A stretch of DNA of 64,000 bases. Origin: Apoda limacodes. Its lineage: Eukaryota > Arthropoda > Insecta > Lepidoptera > Limacodidae. This document shows positions 34,101 through 47,085 of the stretch, in pieces. Numbering within the stretch: the first letter of the stretch is position 1; each line of letters begins with the position of its first letter. Where the stretch lies: positions 4,310,501 to 4,374,500 of the forward strand of contig OX291557.1 in the NCBI GenBank assembly GCA_946406115.1. The letters run 5' to 3'. Below the pieces are notes generated by a model. It had not been told where the DNA came from, searched no databases, and saw nothing but the letters and a program-made list of their open reading frames with translations. A program made the position numbers and the translations under genes.

Positions 34101-37100
34101 CAAAAAACTTAGTTCTGCTGTGTATGCGATCAAGAAAATAAGACAATTGACCAATGTCGACACTGCAAAAATAGTATATTTTAGCTATTTCCATAGTTTA
34201 ATGAAATATGGTATCCTATTGTGGGGTAGCGCTGCTGATGTAAATACAATGTGCTATTTATAAATTAGGACCTAGGATATATCTGAGGGATAGGTTTAGG
34301 GAAGTATAAATTTTTACTTTAGTGTCGCAGTACATATATGAAAATCTTTTATATGTACATAAAAATATCAATAGTTTCAGCAAGAAAAGTGACGTTCACA
34401 AAGTAAATACTAGAAGTAAAAATAAGCTGTTGGTGCATGATACACGTCTACACAAAATAAGTAACTCTTTTATGGGGCAATGTATACACTTTTACAACAA
34501 AGTTCCCAATAAAATTCAAAATCTATCAATAAGTAAATTTAAATCTTTTATCAAGCAGGTACTTTGTAAAAAGGCATACTACAATATTTCAGACTATGTA
34601 AATGATAAAAATCCTTGAGACTGATGATGCTCAATTACAGGATGCATAGGTAAACCAAATTAAAATGGAAATAACATAAAATTGTACGGCTAAAATTTTT
34701 TTTATTTAAAACATTAATTGTATTTTTAGTTTATTTGTATTATTGATAGTGTTTTTAAAAGAGTAACTATCGAGTTTCTTGCCGGATTCTTCTCGGTAGA
34801 AATCAACAACATTGTGAACCGGCGGGAGGTGGGAGGGTTCAAAAAATAATATTTTATAACTTTGACGATTCAAAAGTGATTGTAAAATCCTTATTTGAAT
34901 AAACCATTTTGACTTTGACTTTGACTTTGACTATATTTGTGTCACATTTTGTATTAGATTTAAGTATGATACATTCATATTTTGCAGGTATCGTCTGGTT
35001 AAATATAACGGCGTGTGGAGAGGGTGTGACATACTACAGTGGGTTATGGACAACACTGATAATAAAACCCGGTAAGAGAAAGTCTGAACATTTGTAGTTA
35101 TTTGTGACACATAACTGGATCTCTTATATTTTTAGTGGTATGTCTTTGATATTTCCAGGTATTTTATTATGAATTAGAACAAAGATAAAAAAAACATAAA
35201 ATTATTTACTTCAATACATTTATAACTAAGTTACGTACATATTTATGTTTGATAATGACTACATTAGTCAGGAAGAGAATATGTCGTAACTATTAACGCC
35301 CAAACTCCGGACGTGAAGTTTACAATTAAATTTAAATAGTAATAGTAGGAAGTAGTCTTAGTCTTGGATATAACTAACTTATTTGGATAACTTGTATAAA
35401 AAGTACAGTTTCCAATTTTTTCCAATAAGTGTATTGGGAATTATAGATTTTTTAAAATTTTCGCGTTCCATTACTAATTGAAAAATAAACACACACATCG
35501 TTACTTCGTGTATGCACATGCATGGAAGAGTGAGAATCTTCAAATAAGTAAAAATCGGCCAAGTGCGAGTCGGACTCGCGCACGAAGGGTTCCGTACCAT
35601 TATCTACAAAAACGAGCAAAAAAATCACGTATATGTTGTATGGGAGCCCCCTTAAATATTTTTTTTCTGTTTTTTAGTATTTGTTGTTATAGCGGCAACA
35701 GAAATACATCTTCTGTGAAAGTTTCAACTATTATACTAAGATCACTCAAACACGATACACCAGGTATACTAAATACACTAATATACCTGGGCCTTTCGAC
35801 TAGTTCGTTCGTTCGTTTCAGCCTGAAGACGTCCACTGCTGATCGTAGGCCTCCTCCATATGTCTCCACAACGGCCGGTCCTCAGCTGCCCGTGCCCATT
35901 CGCTTCCTACAGCTTTGACCAGATCGTCTGTCCACCTGGTAGGAGGCCGACCCACGCATCTTCCAATCCGTTTAAAGAGTTTCTTGCCGTTTCTTATCTT
36001 CAGAAGGCGGTAAATTTAGTCAGTTTAAGTTTTAAGAGCGGTTGCCCAAGCCGAGCTTCGTGTCCACGATACCATCGTGCAAACCGCCCCACCGGTCTAC
36101 CTATTATTAGTTAAATAACTTACATCGAATTTTTCAGGGCTCAAGCCAACTTAATGTGTGAAGGGCTGCTGGGCACAGGCTATATAGAGTGCGTCACAGA
36201 CCTGCCACATTTCGCGGACTACGCTCTCTATAAGCCCATCGTGCTTCCTCCCAGCGCGTCTGAAGAACATGAAGCTAGTAAGTCGGATTTTGGTTTTACA
36301 ATATCGATCTTGCTAAATTGTGCCACTTACAGTTCATCAAGAATATGTTCCAATATTAAGCTGGGTATATTATTCTGTCTCTAGATTTTTTTTACCACTT
36401 AATTGCTAAATCTGGTGATTTAAGCCTTTTAATATCTATCCACCTTATCACCTTTCACGTAGGATGGTGGAATGCAGCGGCTTATTAATACTATATTTAT
36501 TATATTATTATACTTGTACCTATGTAAGTTTATACATATTTATATTTTTTCTAGTAGTATAAATTTTGATACACTATGTTTTAAAATAAATCAGTTTTAA
36601 GTTCAGAGTACGTTTGTTCGCCCTGTAATGTTAAATTCTCAATATGAATCGGATTTATATTTTGTTCCTTTACTACATACATCTAATACAATCGAAGTTT
36701 TATTGGAGTTGCTTGTGTGTGTCATGCTCTTTCAAAGTGTCTCTGCGGTGGTGGCATGTGCGTCGGGACGTTACGTTCCCTAAAACATGGTTGAGCGAAG
36801 CGATGGCTGATTCATGTATCATACTTGTGAACGGGTGCCGCTGTGGAGGCTGGTCTGCTCTTGCAAACTTCTTTGTATTCTTAGTATTCTGTCATCGTTG
36901 TAGGATTTCAACGGCAACTCCTCAATTACTAAACGAATAATACTTGACGTTTTCAAGTAGCTTATGTCCTTTTCCGGGACTCAAAACTATCTGCATGCCA
37001 AATTTCATCTTGATCGGTACAGTGGTTTCACCGTGAAAAGGTAACAGACAGATTTACTTTCGCATTTATAATATTTATTATTATGTTATACCCATCGATA

Positions 37101-40100
37101 GTATGGATAATTTTAATTATATGTAAATATATGTATTTACATATGATTGTGCAAAAATATAATTATGATGGCGCTAATGCCACTAGTACTAATAAATATC
37201 GGAATTCTCTTAAATATCTAAATTATTTCACTCGATTACCAATATTTGACATTCACATGGTGCGCCCCCTATGCTACATAAAAACAAAAAAAAAATTACA
37301 TGTTTGAAATGTTTCGGTACTCTTTAGCTAATTATCAAAGTATTGTATTACTTCTTTAAATGAAACTTCTTGCCAGCTCTTTTTGGCAGAAATTAACATT
37401 ATTTACATTGTATTGACGATTCAAATGTGTTCTTAGAAACCTACTTGAATAAAGTTTGATTTGAGTTGATTAAAGTGGTCGTTTCCCACATTATGTTGTC
37501 CCCACTACCCCATTCTAAGGATTAAAACTAGTGATAAGACTAATACTATTTCAGTATTTCTTCTACTTACCTAACTATCCGTTGCGATTGCAGCTGACGA
37601 AGGAAAAAAAATGATAGGAAGCGTGTCTTCTTATTGTTTGGATTTAAATCTTGGGGATAGTTCTGCTCGACTCACCAAAGCACATAAAACAGGTAATCAA
37701 TTTCTAATATTTTTATAATTTTAAACTACAATTAATTCAATCATTTTCATGAGCTTTATATTTTTTATAAAAATCCACATATTAATTTAAGTCACATCCT
37801 ATAAGCCTCATTTTAGGGCAGTGTGAAATTAAATCTTGATTTTTTTTGTTTTGTTGTTAGAGGCTAAATCGTCATCTAGTGAAGAAGATGATACTCCAGT
37901 GTCAGAACACATTGAAGGTGAGTGTTAATAGGGATCAGTGATATCTTGATATTGTATTAATAGGGATCAGTGATATCTTGATATTGTGTTAATAGGGATC
38001 AGTGATATCTTGATATTGACGAAATTACGACGTGGACAATACACTCCGGGTTATCATGTTTTTTTTTTTATTTCTCGAGTTTGTAGACTCCTTCTTAATA
38101 TAAGTTAATATAAATGTCGGCTTGATTAGGTAATTATTGAGTTTGCTGTTTTATATTTGTTTACTTTGAACATAGCAAAGTATCTTACGTAAAATTCTGA
38201 ATTTTAATTGGTCTGTCTTATTATTTTATGTTAAAAACGTATAAAGAAAAAAAACCGGCCAAGTGCGAGTCGCACTCGCGCACGAAGGGTTCCGTACCAT
38301 TATCTATAAAAACGGAAAAAAAATCACGTTTGTTGTATGGGAATATTTATATATTTGTTAAAATGTTTGTTTTATTTTAATTATTTATTTTTAAAGTGAC
38401 TCTATAACTAAATATTCTGTGAATATTTTAAGCGGCTTCCTGTTGCCGTTATTAATATCGAGCAAAATCGAGCAAAAAAATCACGTTTGTTGTATGGGAG
38501 CCCCCTTAAATATTTATTTTATTCTGTTTTTTTAGTATTTTTTGTTACAGCGGCAACAGAAATACATCTTCTGTGAAAATTTCAACTGTCTAACTATCAC
38601 GGTTCATGAAATGTTCATGTAACAGACGGACGGACAGCGAAGTCTTAGTAATAGGGTTCCGCTAAATATACTCTTTGGGTATGGAACCCTAAAAAGGTAC
38701 CAAACGATTAACAGCAATCACTTAATTTCGCAATAAATTTAAATATTAGTTTTAATAAACGTATGTTGGAGACTTGCGGTTAACAAAATACACTGCGAAC
38801 TAGATAAACAGAAAAAAAAATTAATACGCTGATTCGAGTCGGTCACGCACGGGGAAATATCTAAAATCCATTTTAATCTTGAAAAAACCAAACCAATTTT
38901 TCAATTCGACTGATATTACCTGAGGTAAAGAAAAACATTGTTGGGTACACAGAAGAGAACAACATCTGCAAAGCCATAGCAGAGTCCGGTGAAGATCACC
39001 TAAAGCTGTTGATGCGACAGTGTCTCGCGCGAGAGTCCCTCTCGTCTGCGTGGCTCGACGTACTCTACCCGCTGTGTCAGCAAGCCGCCGAGGTCATCAT
39101 GCCAGGTCACTGCTGTGTACTAAATATTTAGGTTCGATAGTCTTGCTAGTTTTTAATATAAGACGGATAGAGATAGAGCTTTTCCGGACTCTCATCTGTA
39201 ATAACCAGAGGTTGAACTAAAAATTTGATCTATGTCAATTTATTATCTCAGATATATCACACAAAATTATTGAATAAAAACCGAAATCGGGGGATAAGTG
39301 GAATTATTCTTGTGAAATAACACAACCTAATTCCGACCTCTGGTTATAACTAATTCTGACTAGTCACAACATGGACACTACATACTAAAACAGGAACAAC
39401 GTCGTGGCACGTCAGTTTTTTGTAATTAGTCAAAAAATATTACGAGTTTATACCAGGGACTTAATACTTATGTAAATGGTACAATTATTTTCTGCACGAC
39501 TTCATACCTTTATATTTGGCTATCATAATATTTCAGTACAGATATAAAGTTATTGCAAACCTCCCCGTGTCCCTAATGCACAACATTTCAGTACAGAAAT
39601 AAAATAATTATACCGATATCTAGTCCTTGGGGTAGACTTGCAAATGTTTACGTGTTCTATGCGAGTGGTGACAGAACGGTTGTAGCGCGGCCGCGGGCTC
39701 GATTCTAGAAAGTGGCAAAGATAACCTGGTCTCTGTCCAAGTCTGAAGTCTGGTCTAATTCAAAGCCTAACATTGTGTATTACAGATGTATTTAGTAATG
39801 ACATGGACGTAAGAAACTATGTGCAGGTGAAGAAGGTATCGGGCGCTTCAATTAAGGACAGCTGTCTCGTGCATGGAGTCGTTCTAACTAAAAATGTTAC
39901 ACACAGGTAATTTTCGGCCTTATTTCTATGAAATCTTGACAGTGGTACTTTAAAAGTGGTATCTTAATTCCTACTAATTATGAAAATCATTTGCTAAGGG
40001 CTTACCACGTTATTAATTGATTGAGCCTAAGTCAAAAATGAGTATGCAACGGGAAAAAAGGGGGTAGTAAGAAATTTAAGCAATTTCTTACTTAATTTAA

Positions 40101-43100
40101 GGGGTAGTAAGGCAGCTTAAATAAAATAGTGGTAAGCCCGTCAAAAATAATTATGATTAGTACAATAACAGCCAGATTTGTTATATTTAAAAATTTAGTA
40201 TTAAATTCTACTACATTTCATTCGTTCACAAATTATAACACCTTTTCCCCTTTTTCTATTTCTTTAAATGTTTTGTTTAGTGTTAAATAACAAACAAAAT
40301 ATAATTTGTCTTACTTACAAAAAGCGTTTGACCATAAGGCATCATACTCTTTTATATTTTGCTACAGAGGAATGCCCCAACAAATATCGAACCCAACAAT
40401 ACTGCTTTTGGATTGTTCCATATCGTACCAAAGAGTAGAGGGAAAGCTTACCTCCTTAGAACCACTCCTACTTCAAGTAAGTCTCTTACTACTTTTCTCA
40501 TTAAAGCAATATTTTGTTGAAGATACATTTTTTCGTAGTAGTAAATCGTTTTAGCAATTTAAAATTTCAACAGGAACAGGAATATCTAGTGCGTTGCGCA
40601 GCCCGAATAACATCCTTGCGACCTAAAGTGGTCCTAGTAAAGGGTTCAACTGCTCATGTAGTGCAGGACGCACTAAGACGCGATGGCGTAGCCCTAGCTG
40701 TGGGCGTGAGGGACCGAGCGCTTTACAGGGCTGCGAGGTGTACTAAAGCCGACACTGTTACCTCTATTGATGCGAGGATTGGTGTTCCCAAGTTGGGGAC
40801 ATGCAAAAACTTTTACATTAAAACTTGTGAGTTATTGACATTTTAGGTTTAATAAAATATAAATATATATTTCAGTCAGTATTATTTGAGATATTTTTCT
40901 GGGGTTCCATATTGGCTCGCATACAATTTTTCGTTCGAATTTTTCTTGTCATACCGATTTGTAATCATAATCAACACTCTTTACAATTTTGTTTTTCATA
41001 TTTTTTTTGTCATACATTAATAATCCTACTATCTTTACTCATAATAATCTTTGTTTCGAAAATGTTTACTCATAATGACATTACTGAAATTGTAAACATA
41101 CAAATTTTTTTTCGATTCCTATATTTGTTTTAAATTACGATTGGTACGAATATCATTAAAATTTATAAAATCGCGGTAATAATTTCGTATAATCGTATTT
41201 AATATTTAAAGGCATTTTTTTACTTTTGTGCACCATGTCATTTTTGTGTAAAAACGATTTTAATGGATGAAGATGCAATTATACCTAGATGAAATGCAGA
41301 AATCGGCAGCCAAATTTTTTTGGAGTGTTTTTTTTTTAAATATTGCTTGGCATGTATTAAACACACCTCTCTGCGGGCTGCTCTCGCTCAGCTCGAGAAA
41401 TAGGAACATGACCAAACCTAACTTAGCGCTAGTATTTCACTATCGACTTTTTTATTTTAAATATAATTTTTTCAAAAACCTAATATTCAAAATTAAAAAA
41501 AAAATCCGCCGACTTTTTATTTCATTTGTGTATTAGAGGTGCTACTCTATCAATTTAAATAACTTGGGTGCAGGAAGTAAATATTTACCACTTTAAAATT
41601 TTGGAACAAATATCAATATACTTATATGTAATTCTAATTTCTAAACAATATTGCTCGAAATCGTTGAAAAACTATATGAACACAAATATTAATAAAGGAG
41701 ATATTTATATTGAATGATATTACATATGGGTAATTCGGAATTACGATAGTTAGGAACTAAAATAGTTATAAATAATGAGTATTATGATGAAAAACTGTAG
41801 GAGATACATTTTCGGACTTCCAATAATCGAATTTGCAATTTTATATGAACTTTGGCGTCACCATTTTCTGGAAATAGGTACCGGGGTTAGATACTAAAAG
41901 ACCAAAGTAAAAGTATTAGGCCTGTCTTCAGGATTGTCCCCTTATTTAATTTAAGAATTAGAAATCTATATAAATCTACTTTTTAAAGATTTTGTAGTTC
42001 AGCTAATAACTTTTTGAATTCGTCATATCCGTTCCCCAACCAAACAGTCGTATGCTATTTTACCATGATTTTCGTTGAATTTTACAAAGAATGATTTAAA
42101 ATTGTAACAAAAATCATGGTTAAAAAGGACATTAGTGCCTTTTATAACAGTTTTTTTTCAACACTAGATTCAGGTAAAACACTAATGGTACTAGAAGGAG
42201 GTGCGGAACCACATCTAGGATGTTGCATATTGCTGCGAGGAGCATCATTATCAGAACTAGTTAGAGTAAAAAAAAGTTGCCAAGTTTATGCTCTTAGCTT
42301 GTTACAATTGGAAATTAGAAAAAGCGTTCTTAGCCGACATAGATGCGTTATTGCCTGAACCAGAATGAACTTTGGCAATGACACAGAAGTGACGATGACA
42401 GAGACTTAAGCAGTGATCACAAAAATGACGTTACAAATTCTGAAAATGCCATTGAAAATGATTTTGTAATTAACAATGAGACAACTCATAAAAATAAGGA
42501 TTCTAATAACACTCAAAAAGAAGATGCTATTTTTATAGATAAAAGCGAATCTAGCGATATTTTGTTACTGAAAAGTGATGACGTATTCCAAAATGACGTT
42601 ACAATACAAAATAATTTAGATTCTAAAAATACCATTGAAGAAGAATCAAATAATTTACATCACAATAATGTAAATGATACACACAACAAACCTGTCGTCT
42701 ATGATATGACCGAAACAAAGAAGTCTGACATAGGTGATCCTTTATTTAAGACAAAAACCTTTGTACGTAAAAACTGATAGCGACAAAAATCTGAGTTGTG
42801 GAGTTCCTATCAGAGATTTTAGTGATCCCCTGCGCGCCCTCAGTCGATGATGACGTGTTTTTGCCTAAAGTAGAAACTAAATTAAAGGCGGATTCGCATT
42901 CTGACAGGTAAGTTATAAATGGATTTGTGGAAATATTGTAACGATTCAAAAAAAAATTTTTACATTTATAAATGGAGAAATTTATAGATATTTAAGAGGA
43001 TAGAAACAACCAAAAGCAATTTTCGTTTTCCATTGCATTTATTATCCTATATTTGCAGATGGTCAACAGATGACGTGGTGTTATCGATGTCTCCAAATGT

Positions 43101-43834
43101 AATAATTCCTGCACCATTCCTGGAGACCGAGGCGGGGCGTAAGTGCCCCTTCCGGACCTACTTCCTCGGCCCTTATTCAAACAAGTGTCTCACACACCAC
43201 TTACCCCACGAGCGCTACACAGAACAATTAGTAAGCCACGTCAAAGTGTTACAGAAATTAAGGTAAGGAACATTTCCTAAGAAACCTCTTTGGGTATTAT
43301 TATCAAACCTCACAAACGGAAAGATGTGACTAAACACACACTGCTTTTCATATTACTCAAATCTATATTTACATGTAAACTTCATTCATTTGACTTATAC
43401 TATGTGGCACATTTTGATATTCAATTCATCATCCTTTCCATTCATTCATCACGCTTTTTCTTGCCGAGTTTTCGCCATTTTTACTTCATATTTAAAACAT
43501 GTTAAAAAACTCAAATGCAAATAATGTAATGCAAGTTATATATTCCAGGAGTTACATCCATTTATCAAGAACCCTATAACCTCGAGTATAGACGACCCTG
43601 CGCTGCGCGCATTACTGGCTCACTTCAGGGCCACAGGTGGGCGGATAGCCAACGATATCCATAAACGTAATTATTTCAAAAAATTCTTTTACATAATAAT
43701 TCCCGTTTGTTATACACATGTAGTATCGTAATGTTTGAATCAAAATCTACAGATATATTCACAAACAGTACAAAACTTGTAATAAAAAAAAGATTTTCTT
43801 ATGTTAATATTCAATAGTTGTTTAAAAGTTACCT

Positions 43835-43911
<77 letters not shown>

Positions 43912-46900
43912 CTTACAGCGGAGTGTCCTCTATACAACCACCCTTCAGTCGTGAAGAAAATTCAAAAAGAGGCTGAAATAGAAACTGTTGAAAAGCAGTA
44001 TGAAAATGAAACTCTAGATCCGTTTTCTCCTGAAAATCATCAACGACTAAGTCTTTTGCTGTACAGTTATAGTAAAAACTCTGCGAATGTTCCCGATTTT
44101 TGTGTGAACCCCTGGTAAGTAACATTCTTTAGTTTTTAGATTAAATTTTTTTAAATTATTGCAATAATACCATTTGGACATTTGGAACTTTATGTTATCC
44201 AGGACTCAATATTTTATGCAATTAAATTATGTTTCATGGATGAATGATTACTTATTATAAGTTATTATACAGTGTCAGGTAAATATAATATTTAAGAGTA
44301 AACGCCGTAGATTGTTTTTCATACAAAATTGATTTGCCAAAATCTTCGTGGTTTTGCGTATTACACTTTGTATTTTGATAAAAAAAAGGAGCAAAGAATT
44401 GAGTGCTCGCACTTTTTGGTTTTATTAGATTCTGTAACCCCTTTATTTTTTTAAATTGTTCCATACCAGATATTTTGGCACCTGTGCAAAATTATTAAAA
44501 AATAATGGCTTATTAGAATCTCGAAGAAAGCGGCGAGCTCTTAAATTTTTCCTTTTTTTTTGAAATCACAGTGTAAATAAAATCTAGGCAACTTAGGACA
44601 TTATTGCAAATTCATTTTGAATGAAAACAATCTGCGGCGTTTACCCTTAAACTGTAAATACTATACCCATATCTGTATTCAAATTATATCTGAATTAATT
44701 AAAACAGCAGGGGTTTGAAAAGGGTGAAACATTTTTCTGAGCTTCTCCATGTTTCGGAGGACACGTAAAAGCGTCAGTCCTGTCTGTTTGTCATATGACA
44801 GCAATCATTAAGCCAAGACAGAGGCCTTATGGGCGGCTTAAAAACTCTGACAGTCAAGTGACCAACAGGCCAGCGTGGTGGACTATAGCCTAAGCATCCT
44901 TCTTCAAGGAAAGGCCTGTGTCCCTGCAGTGCGTATAATAGCTTTTTAACAATGACATATGAATGTTCAACACAGTTTTAAAAGTCACGACTGCAATGAA
45001 GTCGATTATGAATTTGATGAACTAGATTATTATTTTTTAAATAATGATTGCTAAAAGACTAGCTTTAACTTTTCATGACCAGGATAGCAACAATGGAGAT
45101 GTACGGTCGACACGACATATCGCTCGGCGCATTTCTACACAAATACTGCTTTAACGGAAACTTGAAGTGCAGTTCGACCAACTGCTCCGTACCAATGAAC
45201 CAACATGTCAGGAGGTCAGTGACCTTTATAATAATTACATATAATAACCGTACGCGATCCGCATTTTCTTCTAGGGGTGAGTACAAAATCAGCATTTAAT
45301 AATACATGTATACATTACACACAGTGCCACCTGGTCCCAAAGTCAGCAAAGCTTGTACTATGGATACCAGACACCGTATACAAATACATAAATATACGTT
45401 TTTCTTTTAATAAATTCTTAGTACCTGGAGGACCGAGCTTTGCTCGTTTTTTTTAAACCAACGCCAGCCTAACCTAGCTAGATCGATTTATCATCCCCGA
45501 AACCCCCTGCATACTAAATTTCGTGTAAATCGTTGGAACCGTTACCGAGATTCAGATTATATATATTTATATATATATACATATACATATATACAAGAAT
45601 TGCTCGTTTAAAGGTATGAGATGTATAGAAATCACCCAAACTCAAGAGAAACACATTACATAAATGTTTTTCCTGTTCGGGATTCGAACCGTCGCCTCTC
45701 AGTTCGGCAGGTAGATCATTACCCACTGAGCCAAGGAGCTACTAAAAAATAACATTGAATAGAACTGCTTGATGCCAGTCGCGATCACCATTGCGCATTT
45801 TCTTTCCAGGGACAGTAAAGCATTTCTGTTACTTTCTTCAAAATATAAATAAAAACCCCGCTCAAGTGCTAGTGGGACTTGCGGATAGAGTGTTCCGCTC
45901 TTAAGAGGCTATACTACTGAATTTTCATTTTTTTGGTAAATGTTTCTCCGAATCCGCTGAGCAAATCCGACTTAAATTTAATGACCGTGTTCTTCGAGAT
46001 ATGGTTCAAATCCTGAGAAACGTTAAAACACAATGATTTTTTTTTAGTTCTGGCAAAGAAATCTTTTAAATTCTAGTAGCTTTCAACGTTGTTAAAACAT
46101 AGCCGTGCTAGTTTAAACTCTGAGAAAAAGCATTTTTCATAAAAATGATTTATTTCATGTATTTAAGAATCTCAGTGAGTTGAGTTGAAACTGCTCTAAT
46201 CACGCACGCTCAGTTACATATCGCGTTATCCTTGTTTTTACTCGACTTCTCTGTCACGTAGTACTGCCTCTTAAATACAGACTACATAATATATCGGCTT
46301 TTTAGTACTTAACAAAGAGGTTCTGACAAAAGTTATGCTAGTAGAAATCATTACTTCTTCTTGAGTCCCTTTTTTTTTATTTTATTTTTCATGCAAATAA
46401 CTTATCTTAGTATTGTTGTATAGGTTCGTCCACGGCGATGTGTGTATAACTATAACGTGCAACACCATTGGACACAGCAACGTCGACAAAATGAAGGACG
46501 ATCAGAGCAATCAGGTAATTTGTCACAAACCGCTTTTGATAGGATGGTTGACCAAGCGCCAAAGACACTTCAGACGTAGTAAACTGTCATACATCATACA
46601 GTTTGACAAACAGAAAAAAGGAACCAACTCTATTTGTACGAAACATTTGACTTGCCACAAAAGGCTTGTATAGGTTGCAACCTATACCTTATGATCTATC
46701 TATAAAAACATACCCATCCGGAGAATCACACATGCTTACGTCATTAACCAGAAATTTTATTTTCTATCGCCATCTTTGTCTAACGCGTTTAAGTTGCATA
46801 TTCTGCTCCCGCTCAGTATCGGATAAAGACGCAGTGTCGTGTCAGTCACGTGACCATTTTGATTTGGAAAAGAATACGAGGCGCAGGAAGTATGAAATTT

Positions 46901-47052
46901 TTACTATGTTATACCTTAACTCACTCTGTACTTCATCGTATTCTTTACCGGCTCTAAAGGTTTGAACGCACAGCATTTAGTAACTGATCTGTGATGCGAG
47001 ATCCACTACGATTTTTGTGCTCGACTTGTGCCGATGATGGCGGCTGTGCGTG

Positions 47053-47085
<33 letters not shown>

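Noticed and set aside
34909..35097. 62-codon frame over the DEP exon
   Set aside because: Wrong frame; the exon read in phase with exon 4 gives RLVKYNGVWRGCDILQWVMD, a true DEP segment.
35478..35918. 146-codon plus-strand frame
   Set aside because: Runs across a GGGTTCCG repeat and the antisense of an RTE fragment; no protein motif of its own.
43801..44118. 105-codon frame with repeated IYIYIY
   Set aside because: Its first half is translation of the (TA)n repeat; only the part from 43919 is PIKfyve exon 16.
45675..45745. tRNA gene on the minus strand
   Set aside because: A and B boxes are present, but there is no acceptor-stem pairing and a SINE body follows.
46666..46965. 99-codon plus-strand gene in PIKfyve intron 18
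   Set aside because: No recognisable motif and biased composition; it lies wholly within an intron of a well-supported gene.
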